A DNA stretch of 64,000 bases from Albifimbria verrucaria (lineage: Eukaryota; Ascomycota; Sordariomycetes; Hypocreales; Stachybotryaceae): the NCBI GenBank assembly GCA_020081605.1, contig JAHREC010000009.1:1550001-1614000 (forward strand). The letters are read 5' to 3'. Numbering within the stretch: the stretch's first letter is position 1; each line of letters opens with the position of its first letter. The notes under the pieces are model-generated. The model worked only from the letters and a program-made list of their open reading frames with translations. It was not told the DNA's origin and ran no database searches. The position numbers were made by a program, and so were the translations under genes. Of this stretch, positions 28,596 to 40,436 are shown in pieces.

Positions 28596-29734
28596 GGTGT
28601 TGTTGCAGGGATGTGCAAGAGTGGCGTAATAGATTATTGCAACCGAATGCATTTCTCGCCGAGGCCAAGAGACCTTGGAAGGGAGCGCCATGGCTTACAC
28701 GTGTATCTCCCCAACCCAATTTCTCATGTATGTGCGCCATGAGCTTGTGGTGTGGGCTCAGGCGCCTGGCAAGTTACGGCATGCTTAGCTGCATGGTAGA
28801 GGAGGAAAGGAAGATGCGAAGGCGTTAGCCAAGAGCGACAGGCTCGAGGATGTTGAGTAATCAAGAAATGTAGAAAACCGGTGCTTGGATATGGTCTAAG
28901 ACATTGGCATGCGGGGGCGCTCAATGGCACAGGCTTGGTTCTGTTCATGGTCCCAAGATCTGGGAAAAGTTGGACAAGGGCGGTGGAGACAGATCGAACG
29001 GGGACCACTCGGAAGATCAGATGTGCAACATTTGATCGGCAGGATCCAGGGATTACATGGGGCGTGGTCCAGGGCAATGCATGGCCGGTAAGCGACGCTG
29101 CAGCCCCGTTGGCCCATGCAGGACAGGGCCCCTGGTGGCTCACAACGGCAACGGCCGGCAGGTTCCACAACATTGTCGTCGAGCGACAGAGGCGGGTGAG
29201 AGACATAGAAAGAGAGAGAAAGGTGACGGGCGGGTGGCAGAATGATGCTGGCGGCGACTTGATACTGTGTGTCCGAGCGAAGAGGTCATGCCAAGATGGC
29301 ATCGGCTTGCTTTGCTTCTTTGGAGCGCGCGGGGAAGGCGGCCGAGATCATGGTCATGCCCACGACCAGGGTTACGGGAAGGCGGGAAGGCGGCATATTT
29401 TTCGGCTGCTGGAAGAAAGCCCAAGATGCCAAGCGTCGCAACCGTAGATCATGGTTTGGCAACCTTGAGGTTAAGCATTCCGTCTGGCAGAGGGAGGGAA
29501 TAAATGGAGCCTCCCGGCGGTGGCTCGAGAGGCGAGAGCACTAGGGACGATGGTTGGTAGAAGATGTGGAATGAAGAAGCAAAGAAAGAGGTGAATTTGG
29601 AATTGCCAAAGTCATGTCTCACGGGAAGTATCTACCTTACTTGCCACGGGTACGGCTACGGGAGTGCTAACGGCGGTACCCTCGGAGCAAGTACCAGTCT
29701 GGGCCCGATCCGGGGCGGCAAGAACCCGTGCGCG

Positions 29735-29772
29735 GAGTACCCGTAGAGTACCCGTGGAGTACTCGTGGAGTA
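29735..29772. repeat. 11-bp tandem repeat, 3.5 copies
   Basis: Units GAGTACCCGTA, GAGTACCCGTG and GAGTACTCGTG followed by GAGTA, differing by single transitions. Confidence 0.85.
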
Positions 29773-30410
29773 GGCGGGCGGTAGTCTCACGCCTCAACTA
29801 GTGCTTGCTTCCTGCCTCGACAAGCCCCTAACCAAAATTGTCTCTGGGCAAGTGCATATGGAGGATCCAGGCATACCGGATGGCCAGCCTGTCTGCACCT
29901 GCCACCTGCCACTTGCCACCTGCCTGCAGCCCACAACGTTAGTTTAGTTGACGTGAAGCTAAGCCAGCCCTTTCTACTGTAGCAAGAGCAGGTACGGTAT
30001 CTAAGTAAGGAGGTGCTTTGGCCTGAGAGTGAGACCCTGAGAGGTGCTAAATTAAGATAATCTCATTAATCAACTCCCGGTACCTAACTTAGGTACCTTG
30101 CTCTACCTTATCTACTACTACCTACGTCAATCCATTATTAGTTATTATCCGACCTTGGTTGGTGCTATACGAGAGTGCCGCGAGTAGTGCCTGCCCTAGG
30201 CTGCAAGTCCCGAGGCTGTCTTCTGTCCAGACTTGCCTGAGTTGGCATGGCTTGCGGTGATCCAACCAAACGTATGGACTCGTCTTTTCCCATCCTTCCT
30301 TTCTCTTCCTTCGTTTGTGCATTTTCATCTGAGAACCCCATCAAACTCCTTGCATCAGCCTCTACGAACTACTCTGCTTGGTACTACTCAGCTTCCCGGC
30401 AAACAAACCC

Positions 30411-30461
30411 TGCCTGCTCTTAGTCCTTGCCTGCTCTTAGTCCTTGCCTGCTCTTAGTCCC
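30411..30461. repeat. 17-bp tandem repeat, 3 copies, in the regulator's leader
   Basis: Three direct units of TGCCTGCTCTTAGTCCT, the last with one change, ending 67 bases before the ATG at 30529. Confidence 0.92.
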
Positions 30462-30528
30462 TGGCTCGCTGCCAATCCTCCACGGCTACCAACCGTCCTC
30501 CCTCGCCACTCTTGCCCGGCCAAGCATC

Positions 30529-33500
30529 ATGGCAAGCGATGTTCATGCTCACAACTCGCCCTTCTCACAGCTGACATCCCACCCGGTTGCCAAAAACAGC
30601 CCCCAAGATAGCACTTTCAGCCGTTCCGCCTGTGGAGAGTGTCAACGGAGGAAGCAAAAGGTAGGCGTCCCATCTATTCAACTCCCTGGGTTGTACACGC
30701 TGCAGCTCCTGTTCCGTCCCGACCTGGCAGCGCGATCTAAGCGAACCCTGGCACTCTGCCCTGTTGTTGAACGTGTCTAAACACATCCCATTCTGTGCCC
30801 TTCCATTGACTCCTTGTCACTACCGCCACGCCCACTCCCGCCACCGGTTCATCTTCTACAACGACTATAGTCACTACAGCATCATCAATTTCTCGCCCAT
30901 GTGTTTGCTAACGCTCCACAGTGCGATCGTGGCTGGCCCTGCAACCATTGCCAAAAGCGCAAGATCCCCGAAAAATGCAACTTCAGAGAGAGAGCCTCCA
31001 CGGCCAGGACAAATGCCAACTCCTCGGTCAACGACCAGCCATCGGACAAAGCGTGTGACAACAGCAACCGGAAACGATTGCTGAGCCACCAGGAATCGAA
31101 TGAATCGTGCCATGACGACTTTTCTGAAAGCTCTTCCGATACCGATGATAGTGACGATGATCGTGAAAACCTGGAAGCACTGGGTTATACATCCTCGCAT
31201 CACTTTGTTACCCTCACCAAATCCGACGCGGGTTCAAACACAGTAAGACTACTGTTCTTATCTCCCAGTTCTCTTCGCACTCCCAGAAAGCATGTCCTAA
31301 CTAGTCGGCTCCTCGCAGAAACACAAGAAGAAAAGGGGAAGAAGGTAGTGTTGGGCCATCCACAATATTATTTGGACCCTTCCGTGTCTCCCCAACTCCA
31401 GCGAGCTCTTCAAGTTCTTCCCCTCGTCCATACACAGGTAAGGACAATTCTTCGTATGCAATTGCACGTATAAAGAGCTCATCTCTAATCATTTAATAGA
31501 TGCTTTGATGCAGAACTTTGTCAAAAATGTCAACTTCCACTACTACATCATATACCCTCACAGTTTCGTTGAGGAGTATTTGACATGGTGGAACGACAGG
31601 GCCGATAACAGACCTCTTGGAGTTCAATGGACTTGTCTCCTGCTGATGATCTGCGCTTGCTCCGCTCAATATACCGATACCGAACTCCAAGCGATGCTCG
31701 AAAGCGACCTTAGCGAGACGACGCAGGTTCTTACGGAACGCTACCACAATGCTGCCCGTGAACTGTACAGCATCATCCCTATCAGTAACAGTCATTTTCT
31801 CAATGTCCAACAACTCTTATATTCTTGTTTCTGGTACAAATCAGAGCTCCGGTTCGTGGAGTGCTGGCATGTCCTAGGCGCGGCAATCCGCCAAGCCCAA
31901 GAACTGGGTAAGCCGTTCGCTATTACCGCGATGAACAGCCTCAGATCATCGCTAACAGAAATTTAGGCATCCATCAGGAAGCCAGATCCATTGGAATGCT
32001 CGAGTTCGATCGAGAGATGCGTCGGAGAGTATGGTGTGTCTTGGACACCTGGGACTGGTAAGCTGGCTGATCTGAGGCTGTCGTGCTGCCACTAACACAC
32101 ATTGATCTAGGCAAATCTCAGCTCTCCTATCCAGGCCTTTGTTGATTAACCGTGCCGAATGCGATGTCCAGCTTCCGAGCCTTAGCCTAGAGGGCTATTT
32201 TCCATCACCGCTTCTGCATATGAAACTTCAATCACATCTGATCAAGACCCTGGCTGGCCGTTTTAAACTCCCGAAAAATGTCATCGAGCCCGAAGATGTC
32301 ATGGAGTATATAGGCATTATGGACAACTGGATGTCGAGTTTCCCCTTACTCACCACATGAACACACCCGAGGACACCCTAAGCGAAGACCTTCCGTGGCT
32401 AAAACTCCACCGCCACTACCTACACTCAATGTCTTATTCAATGACACTCGACCCTATTAGAGCTTATCTTACCAGGGAGTGCTCCCAGAGATCGCCTCCT
32501 GATGTGCTAAGTATCCGTGACAGAGGTATAGATTTTGCCTTGAAACTCATGGGTGCTCTTCATGCCTTCTTCGACCATGTCTGGCCAAGGGATGCGAAAT
32601 TTCACTTTGTCCTCTTTGCCATATTCGATACTGCCTCTGTTCTCTGTTCTTCAATTATCCATGACCTGGACAATAGCATCCCTCGGGAAGGCGAGATATT
32701 GGCAGCAATAGAAAACGCGGTTTCTATGTTACGAAGATTCCAAGAGTTGCTGCCGTCAGCTCGACTCTCCTACAACCTTCTTCTCAAATTCTGGAAAAAG
32801 GCAAAGAAGCTCTCGAGTCAGGGAGTGACGAGTGCCAGAAACTCTGGGGCATCAAGAAAGCGGCAAAGGGTTGTGGAGATCCACCCTGCGCGATCTCAGT
32901 TGGATGCATCGGCTGAGTCTTCAGTCAGATCTAGCTATCAATCGAGAGAAACGAAGGATGCTTATGTGGCCCTAACGTCTGATCTGATACTACCAGATGG
33001 CTCCGGGTCTCACTCGCCAATCTCTGGGATGAATACTGAAATTGACAATGACCAGTCATTGCCTGCTCACTTGGTTCACACAACGAATTTGGACAGTAAC
33101 GAGTCTGCTATCACATCTGCTGTTGGCAGAGAACAGATGTTTGTATCCGAGGGTTCCAGTGTGCAGCCTGTTATCGAAAACATTTCTTTAATCGAAGCTC
33201 CTGGCTACCTCGTCAGTCAGGCCTCGGTTTTGTCAGTTGCGGCCACTTTTTCGGAAGTCCGCGTGGATGAGCAGATCACGCCAGTAATCTGGCCGGGTTG
33301 TAATCTGGACGGACCTGGTGTTGGTTTCACTATGCCTATTGATCAGGTTGATGGATCACAACTGGCACCTGTAGTCCCTCCATATGATTATAACGGGTAC
33401 CACGATCTGCCGCAATCCTCGTACGCTGCTTTTGATGACGCAAATGGCGTGATTTACACGGACACTTATGACGATGTAAACTTGGGTCTTGCCCGTATCA

Positions 33501-33574
33501 TGGAAGATGAGACTAGTAGTCTCGCCAATCTCTGGGATTGGAGGAGTTTGGACTTGGATTTCATGCCCCACTGA
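30529..33574 (+). CDS. Zn2Cys6 fungal-specific transcription factor
   Basis: Nuclear regulator with an N-terminal zinc cluster and a middle homology domain. Seen: CGECQRRKQK, then after intron 30661-30921 CDRGWPCNHCQ and CNF, giving the exact spacing C-x2-C-x6-C-x5-C-x2-C-x8-C. An acidic Ser/Asp stretch follows. The fungal-specific domain spans about NVNFHYYIIYPHSFVEEYL to RRRVWCVLDTWDWQISALLS and RPLLIN. A long C-terminal region ends LDLDFMPH, with acidic and aromatic blocks that could be an activation domain. Further introns: 31438-31499, one after AQELG near 31908 and one after DTWDW near 32059. One-base losses occur at T3 31504-31506 and C4 32342-32345. The exon join near 31243-31320 is unclear. 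Its target is unknown; the upstream monooxygenase is the obvious candidate. Confidence 0.88.
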
Positions 33575-34380
33575 ATGGGGAATCACACATGTGAACCTGA
33601 TATGATGGCTTCATTCTTGCCAACTTCTGTAAGATAGGTGTATTGCCACGAGTTATGATAATGGAAAATATAGAGCAGCTGATGTTGAAAGGATTGGGGT
33701 TAATTCTTGGATAGGGACAGGAGCCTGGGAAAGCCCGTGCGGGCATAATACTGGGTTTCATCAGTCTGTGCCTGATATTATATTTCTTTCTAATGAATCG
33801 AGTTGAAACAAGAGATTATGTGTTTTCTTTCCAAGTTCAAAGAAAACGGTGACGGAGGCTTCAAAAGTATCCATATTCTGGCCACCTGCCATCGCCCAGC
33901 TATCAAAGCCGGTGTTCTTTCTTCAAGCCATTTATTGCATACACAAGCATTGTTTCGACTCCCTACCCAGATGCCGGTCATGATATACTGTAACTGCTTT
34001 CATAGAAGAAGACTTCATTGAAAACATGTATGTAACTGCCACTTACATATAGAAGAGGTACATCGGTCTTGAAGATATTCGTGTCTTCCACGCTTGACAT
34101 GTTTACTAACCGTCAAGGATGCTTCGTAGATACATATACAAGAACCGTGAATAGGAAACACGTTTTGCGTTGCCAAGAAAAGAATTTGTGATTGGTATAA
34201 AGCCATCTTTCGGATGGTATGAGGGCCTCTCGAGGCCGTACATAATTCATAAGAGCGACCGGGATCCCTGGTGCCTGTCGTCACACACAGCGATTCACCC
34301 AAAGTCCTCGTTTCCTTAGACCCCTGCCTGGGTTGCTGATAACCTGATCCTCCCCGTCTATCTGCTATTACCACCCCATT
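33575..34380. other. Intergenic, convergent 3' ends
   Basis: 3' regions of the Zn2Cys6 regulator (plus) and SRO7 (minus). AT-rich; no gene seen. Confidence 0.6.
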
Positions 34381-37300
34381 CTAAAAGAATTTGCTCTTCA
34401 AGCCTCCCAGTACCACGTTTCTCTTCTGCTTGTTCATGAACTTGTTCACGTCGTCCGCCCAGCCCGCGCTCTGGGCTTGCAGGTTATCCATGCTGTCGCC
34501 CATGATGTTGAGCTTCTCGGTGCGTTCATTCAACTGTCGCGTCAAGTATTCGCCCCAACCCTCTTGGCTCGGATTCGAGGGTCCTGCTTCGCCGTTTCTA
34601 GCAGCACGCTGCTCTGCCATTGCTGCATCTAGCATTCGCTTGCTCGGTGGGCGATCCGGGCCTCCCACGAGAAGGTCAAGGTCCACAGGTGACACATATT
34701 GGGTTCCAGAGATCCATTGCATATTAGAGATTGTAGGTCGCGGTGGGCATTCCAGCTTAGGATTGATAAGAATATCCGGTGATTGTTCTAATCCTTTGCC
34801 CGTACCCCAAGCATGAATCAAAGCCAATTCACTTGGGCCTGACCATGCGAATACGTCTCCAGTCTGGGTCACGACCGTTGCCGTGCTCCGACTAATGTCT
34901 ACCATTGGAAGATCTGCCTTGCCAATCTCCTTGAGGCCGGGAAGAGAGTAGGCACGCACTGTTCGATCACCAAACACGCAGATGACAGCAAAACCCTGAA
35001 GCTCAAACTCGGCAACGTTGGCAGCATCACATAGGACGTCGTCAAAGTCTCTCGATGCACCCTTGGAGGTTGCTGGACGCATAATGCGTATCTCTTTTGC
35101 GTGACTGTGATTTGTTAGCAGTGGCAGATATGGGATGAAGGCGAGTTAGACATACCGGTTACCAAGACACCGTTAACCTGGCGGCCTTCGCGAAGCCCAG
35201 CCACTGTATAACCCGTAGCAGCAGCAGGCTTACCCGTTTCGGCCTCGATTGGAGACAGAGAAATAATCGGGTCGTCCAAAACAACCACACCTGCTAGCTG
35301 AACTGAGTAGGTGCCTTCTTTACCAGGCAGTAGCTTGAACGTGATGACTTTGCCCAGGTTGGTGCCGACGAAGCAGCAGATGCTGGAGTACTTGTCCTCG
35401 TCCAATGTCATGACACCAAACTCGATAGCCACGGGCCACTCCTTGGCTGGTGTAGAATTGGAGCGATGATGCGATTTGAGGAACGAAGGTCGCTTTTCTT
35501 GCTTTGCAAAGTCGGTCATTGGTGCCTGGAAAATAATCGACGGCCCTCGTAGGTCTATAATGGTGAGGAAGCCCAGCTCTGATCCCACTGCGACAAAGCC
35601 GACGTTGGAGATTTGGGTCGCTGTGATTGGACCTTGTACCCCTCGTATAAGACAAGAGGCTGCAACCCTTCTTTCAGGTTTGGCTCGGCCCTGGAGCTAA
35701 TATCCGTCAAGCCCTTGGGGTTTGGATCCAGTGGTTTTGACTGTCCCTTGCCGTAGAACCTGTTTCCACCCCATCTGAAGACAATAGCTTCACCTGTTCG
35801 AGTACCAACCACAAGCTCGCCAGTGCTACTCGCCATTTGCATGCTGGTGATCTCAATGTCCTCCTGTCGATCGAGTGCTCGAGCAACATCGACCTGAAGC
35901 TGAGATCCATTTTCTATCTCGTCAGCATGGCCGGAATCCCAAATGCGGATAGTACTGTCAGCTTGGGCTGCTTGAATAATAGTTCTCTCCTCGAATCGCT
36001 TCCTTGGTCTGGGCGCCTCGGCACCACCCTTTAGAAGTGGTTCGCCTTGGTCACGTTTCTCCACCATTGTTAGCCACCTAGGCCGTTCAAGGCTGGAAAC
36101 ATTGATCTTTGTGATGAAAGGATGGACGAAAAAGGTAGAGGGGTGAAGCTGGTTCGTTGGACTAATGGGATACCCAGAGGGAAGGTCATTGTAATCAATT
36201 CGCCAGATCCTAGAAGCGAGATTATGGCGATGGGGTCTTGTGCTCCACCGAAATGAGGAGAGAAACGAGGAATGAGGAGAAAGTCCTTGGCTTGGGCACC
36301 AAGAGGAAGAGGAAGGGTAATCTGCCGTTTACCGCGGAAGTAGTCTCCTAGAACCTGATATGTAGAAGTAGCATAGATGGGCGTCACTCCAAGTTCAATG
36401 AATGTCATGCCCTTGGGCGTCTCATCCGGAGCTTGTCCACCAGATATAAGGATACCAGTATCATCGCAGTTCTCCTTGCAGCACCAGGCTATGCGAGTAT
36501 ACGGATCACGGAATCCGGGGTGGTGGAGCTGGCGCCAGGCTGCTCGACCTTCATGTCAGCCAAAGTCCTAGCCATAATGAGGACCTCTTTGGCAGGGTCC
36601 CAGAGCACTAGGCTAGAGTCTTCATGAGCTGTGAGGACGAAAGTGCCTGAGGGATGCCATAGGGCATGTGTTAATCGCGGCTTGCGAGCTGTCTCAATCC
36701 CGGCACTATTCCCGCCTGGAGCGCCCGGCTGAAGAGTGTACTCGAAGAAATGCACCGCCTTATTCTGCTTGAATGAATAGATGACGGCTCCGTGAGAGTA
36801 TCCAATCAGGAGCTTGCCAACATCTCGGGGGTGAAGTGACATGCAAACAAGAGAAACGCCGCGGGCAGTAGGGTCCTTCTCGGCCCAGAAGCACGGCAGT
36901 CGGAACGCTCGGGCGAGGTTCCTCTGTCGACATCAAAAGCCAATACATCACCGTTTTGCAGCCCGAGAAATGCCCAGTCGAGCATAGGGTCAGTTACCAG
37001 CGCAACGACTTGGCCAGCAATAACCTGGGCCGCGACGCGGGCGCCAGTGTCCAGATCCCACACGCCCAACTCATTCCGGGCGTCGAGACTCAGAAGCTTG
37101 TTTGCAGTAAAGTGAATCTTTGTGAAGGAGCAGGGCCTAGGCGGCTGGAGAATCTTTTGGACACGGCGCTGGCCAAAAATGTAGATCTTGCCCGGGCCGA
37201 ACTTGGTCTCGCTGGTGCCAATAGCGAGCAGGGACTGAACGGGGTCGTAGGCCAAGCAGCTGTCGTCGTCGTCTTAGCGCATGTGCATCACCTCGGCTCC

Positions 37301-37513
37301 AGCTCTACGACGAGAGCCCAGTCTTTGGTTGGGGATGTTTTGTTTTATGAGGACGGGATACAAGGGAGAGCAGGGCAGGGCAGGGCTATCATACCTGATC
37401 TGAGAGTTGATGCCATAGCGGGCTTGGTCGTCCGGGGTGAAGAGCTCCGGTCGCAGGCCTGCAGAGAGGTCATTCTGCATTCCCACCTGCTTCCCTCGCA
37501 AAAAGCTGGCCAT
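34381..37513 (-). CDS. SRO7: SRO7/lethal giant larvae-family WD40 protein (exocytosis)
   Basis: Binds the plasma-membrane t-SNARE and the Rab Sec4 to promote docking of secretory vesicles at growth sites. Seen: start MASFLRGKQVGMQNDLSAG at 37513; intron near 37260-37397 joins NSQIS to CLAYDPVQSLLAIG. WD-type repeats run through the protein (for example KIYIFGQRRVQ, ELGVWDLDTGARVAAQ, TAHEDSSLVLWDPAKE, STIRIWDSGHADE). The C-terminal R-SNARE-like end contains RQLNERTEKLNIMGDSMDNL and ends KSKFF. One-base losses: near 36918-36922, G4 36517-36520, A5 36129-36133, C4 35639-35642, and C2 35156-35157 at a splice donor. All are repaired by one base to family-like sequence (for example DPYTRIAWCCKENCDDTG). 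About 1,000 residues, normal for the family. Confidence 0.93.
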
Positions 37514-38284
37514 TTCAAAAGGAATAGGGCTTCAACGGTTGATGATGGGTTGAGCCTCTGCTGACCGATGCTGTCCGCGGGGCATTTTTGTTTGTCTTTT
37601 GTTTTTGGTTGCCAAGAAGAAGCTCCAAGCCCAGGGTACGTCACCACAGTGCATTGGAGACTGTGTCCCAAAATGGCAGTGCCCTTTTTGGGCTGACAGC
37701 AATCAATATCTTGGGGTTTTACGCGTACATTATTAACTAACGTCACGGTTCCAATATTGAGAAAATAGTAGAAAAGCAAGACAAGACTGACAGGAAAAAC
37801 AATAGCATACATAATATTAGAGAGGTGTGCTAGGAAAATTGTATAATAAGCTTGAGGTTACAATGAAAAAAAAAAGGCATAGTAATCTTAGAGACAGACA
37901 CCATAGGAAAACAGTAGGAATCTTGCGAGCATGATGGATTAATACCAGGCGAGTCCTAAAATAAGATCATAATTTCATTCGGATCATATCCATACCTATC
38001 TGGCTCTAATAAAATTCGCATATTCACAAGTCCCATATTCCGACTTGCGGTCCCTCTTATTTTGCTCCACTCTGCTCACTCATCTCCGTCGTGTAAGTGC
38101 AGCTTTGCGGCTGATACTGTCCAGGGTCGCCCCGTGGCGGCTTGTCATTCCGACTTGGCTGCCAGTGGAGGTACTGAAGTGTGGCTTTGCGGTGCGAGGT
38201 GAAGCAAGACTTGGCACTTACAGGCTCATTGGGACCCCAACCGCCAAGGCTACGCCAGGGTGTCAGCGTCGTGGCAGTGAACCG

Positions 38285-38640
38285 CTTGTAGGGCGGCCTC
38301 AGCGCAAGTGGAGTACCTTCGGTTCGGTCGGATATTGGACAGTGGTTATTGTTCCTTATGCTGTTACTGTATGTTGTTACTGTTACTACCCTTGCTATCG
38401 TGCGAACTCCACGAGCCCATGTCGTGGTCGGAAAGGCCTCGGTCGAGCATCTGATGATAGGGTTGGTGTCGTAACCGTTGCTGCTATTGCTTGCTGCTGA
38501 GGGACCTGCATGAACTTACCTTACGGGCAGAAGGCCCTCAGTCAAGCACCTAGTGGTGATGGTATTTTTGGTGTTGCTGCTGCTGCTGCTGCTGTTGATA
38601 GTGGTAGTAGACCTGCGTGAGCTCATATCGTGCACAACAA
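38285..38640. repeat. Diverged tandem repeat, unit about 105 bases, three copies
   Basis: Matching landmarks recur at 38400, 38508 and 38612 (GCGAACTCCACG, GCATGAACTTAC, GCGTGAGCTCAT), and the blocks after them align, for example AAGGCCTCGGTCGAGCATCT with AGGCCCTCAGTCAAGCACCT. Each unit ends in a GTT/GCT-rich stretch. Many differences are transitions. Confidence 0.65.
38574..38597. repeat. GCT trinucleotide run
   Basis: Six GCT units flanked by GTT units inside one copy of the larger repeat. Confidence 0.85.
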
Positions 38641-39490
38641 CTTTGTTGCGTACCCAGTGGCCACTCAGTGCTACACGGTCTGCACACCCTCCAGAGCTTT
38701 CTACTCTATCAAAATCTGCTGTAATGAGACATGCCGAATTACCTGGCCTAAAAGCATTAGGGAGTAGATTGCATCACCATGAGACCTGATCACAGCTGTG
38801 TCCAGCCATTCTTGGACTCAAGCGAGTCTCCAATTATCATGTACGACGGTTTCCCAAGCCTGAACTAGAGATCCTGTCATGGCCAACTTCCATGTGCCTC
38901 TCTAAGTAACCGTAGCTTTCTATGTATCATGGAACATCTGACACTTGAGGAGCGCCGCCAACTCCTTTTTCCGTTCCAAATCTCCATATCAGAAGAGAAA
39001 TACGCAGGCAAAGCCACAAGTTGGTCACCTTGATGGTGAATCTGAGAAAGGCACTTTTGTGCCATCCCATTGAAAGCCAAAAATTGAAATGGTGGGCCCA
39101 AAGCTGCCAGCTATCTTAGGGCATGAGGCTTTTACAGGCGTTGTCGTGATATACATCGTGCCAATAAGACGACCGCGACCATCAGGTTAAGAAGAGTTGC
39201 AATAGAACCTCGCAGCATATATTGGACCAAACGTCTCTCGCACAGCCCGTCCAAGCGAGTATGAATACAATTTTCATTAATATAATCCTACTGGCAGACG
39301 AATTCAGTTCTCTGTACACAGCAATCTCACAAGCAAACACCAATATCTCGTAAAGGCAATTTAAGTGTCGGTATCACATCAACTGAAGACTACCTCGATG
39401 AACAAATATCAAAGCCCCTTTCGAGTAAGAAGCATCTCGTACATCTTCCGACGTTAGATATACGACACCACTCCCTCTCTCTACTTCAGA

Positions 39491-40436
39491 TCACCGAGCC
39501 CTGGAAGCCTTAGACTTGTACTTGCGGTTCTTCACACTCCGGCCCTTTCCACTCTTCATCTGGTTCTTGATCTTGTGAATGCCAAGATGAACGACCTGGT
39601 CACTGCTCTGACAGAACTCGTTGCCAACCACATCGCGGCCGTAACTCTTGCCCGACTCCTTCTTGCTGTAACGGGCCCAGGCTGGGAACTCGGGCAGACA
39701 CACCTTGTTCATGTCGTTCTCCGCGGACTCGTACTCGCCGATGCTGCATATGCCAGGCTTTTTCCAATTGTTGCAGACGTAGACGATGGCGTCTCCGTGG
39801 ACGAACGCCGCGTTGCCCTTTTTCGAAACGAAATAGTACTTGCAGAAGTGCTCGAGCATCTTCTTGGCCTCCTTAAGGTTCTTTGTGTTGATTGCGCTGT
39901 ATCTCTCGGGGCAGCTGACTTCCTCGGGGACGGATAGAGGAACAGTCTGCCAATCCTGGGGTAGTTCTTGATAGGAGGATCAGGAATCTTGGGTTCAGAT
40001 TCCTCCTCCTCGTCACCTTTTTACCTCTTTCTTTTCCTCGCCCTTTCACTTTCTCTTTTTCTCGTTCTTTTTCCTCGTCCTCATCTTCATCATCTTCGTC
40101 ATATGCTTCTCCTTCTCCTTCTTGGTTTTCTTCTTCTTGCTCTCTGCTCTTCTTTTTACCTTTAAATTCCTTGTCCCCTTCTCTGTCGTTCCGTGTTTCA
40201 TTGAAATATCCAGATGCCATTCTTCTCAACATGGTGCGTTCGGAACGTTTCATACTGGCAGTAGTATTCAGAAGTAGTGTCTCCTCCATCTCAAATTCTC
40301 GCTTGGCCAGGAAGGTGCCATCAGACTGCTCCTCAAATGTATATATGCCATTGACAGTACCATGTTCGAGGTGAATTGCTTGAACCAGACTTATCGTGAC
40401 AAACGGCAGGGCCATGGCCCAGTTGACGAATCGCAT
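39491..40436 (-). CDS. Small secreted cysteine-containing protein, unknown function
   Basis: I do not recognise the family. Seen: start MRFVNWAMALPFVTISLVQA, a good signal peptide with likely cleavage before IHLEHG. A propeptide-like part with a dibasic site in MLRRMASGYF follows. A strongly charged K/E/R/D low-complexity block covers about residues 85-145. The C-terminal domain of about 150 residues has six cysteines (VSCPERYSA, HFCKYYF, VYVCNNW, PGICSIG, KVCLPEF, NEFCQSS) and a basic tail ending KASRAR. The frame is lost at T5 40018-40022 and G4 39958-39961, one base each. No intron seen. About 315 residues. Even cysteine count and signal peptide suggest an extracellular disulphide-bonded protein or effector-like protein (inference). 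Confidence 0.72.

Larger units (their letters stand above)
28596..30528. other. Intergenic, 1.9 kb, between monooxygenase and regulator
   Basis: Both flanking genes run in the plus direction. It holds the monooxygenase 3' end and the promoter and leader of the Zn2Cys6 gene. Two small tandem repeats are present (29735-29772 and 30411-30461). The open frame 28881-29447 has no recognisable motif and is not called. Confidence 0.6.
37514..39490. other. Intergenic, 2 kb, with diverged tandem repeat
   Basis: SRO7 promoter on the left and 3' end of the secreted-protein gene on the right. It contains a diverged repeat of about 105 bases (38285-38640) and a GCT run (38574-38597). The open frame 38045-38500 is made of this repeat and is not credible as a gene. 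Confidence 0.6.

Noticed and set aside
28881..29447. 188-codon plus-strand open frame after the monooxygenase gene
   Set aside because: No domain, overlaps other equally long frames on both strands, and composition is that of GC-rich non-coding DNA.
38045..38500. 151-codon plus-strand open frame
   Set aside because: It is formed by the diverged tandem repeat and its GTT/GCT-rich stretches.
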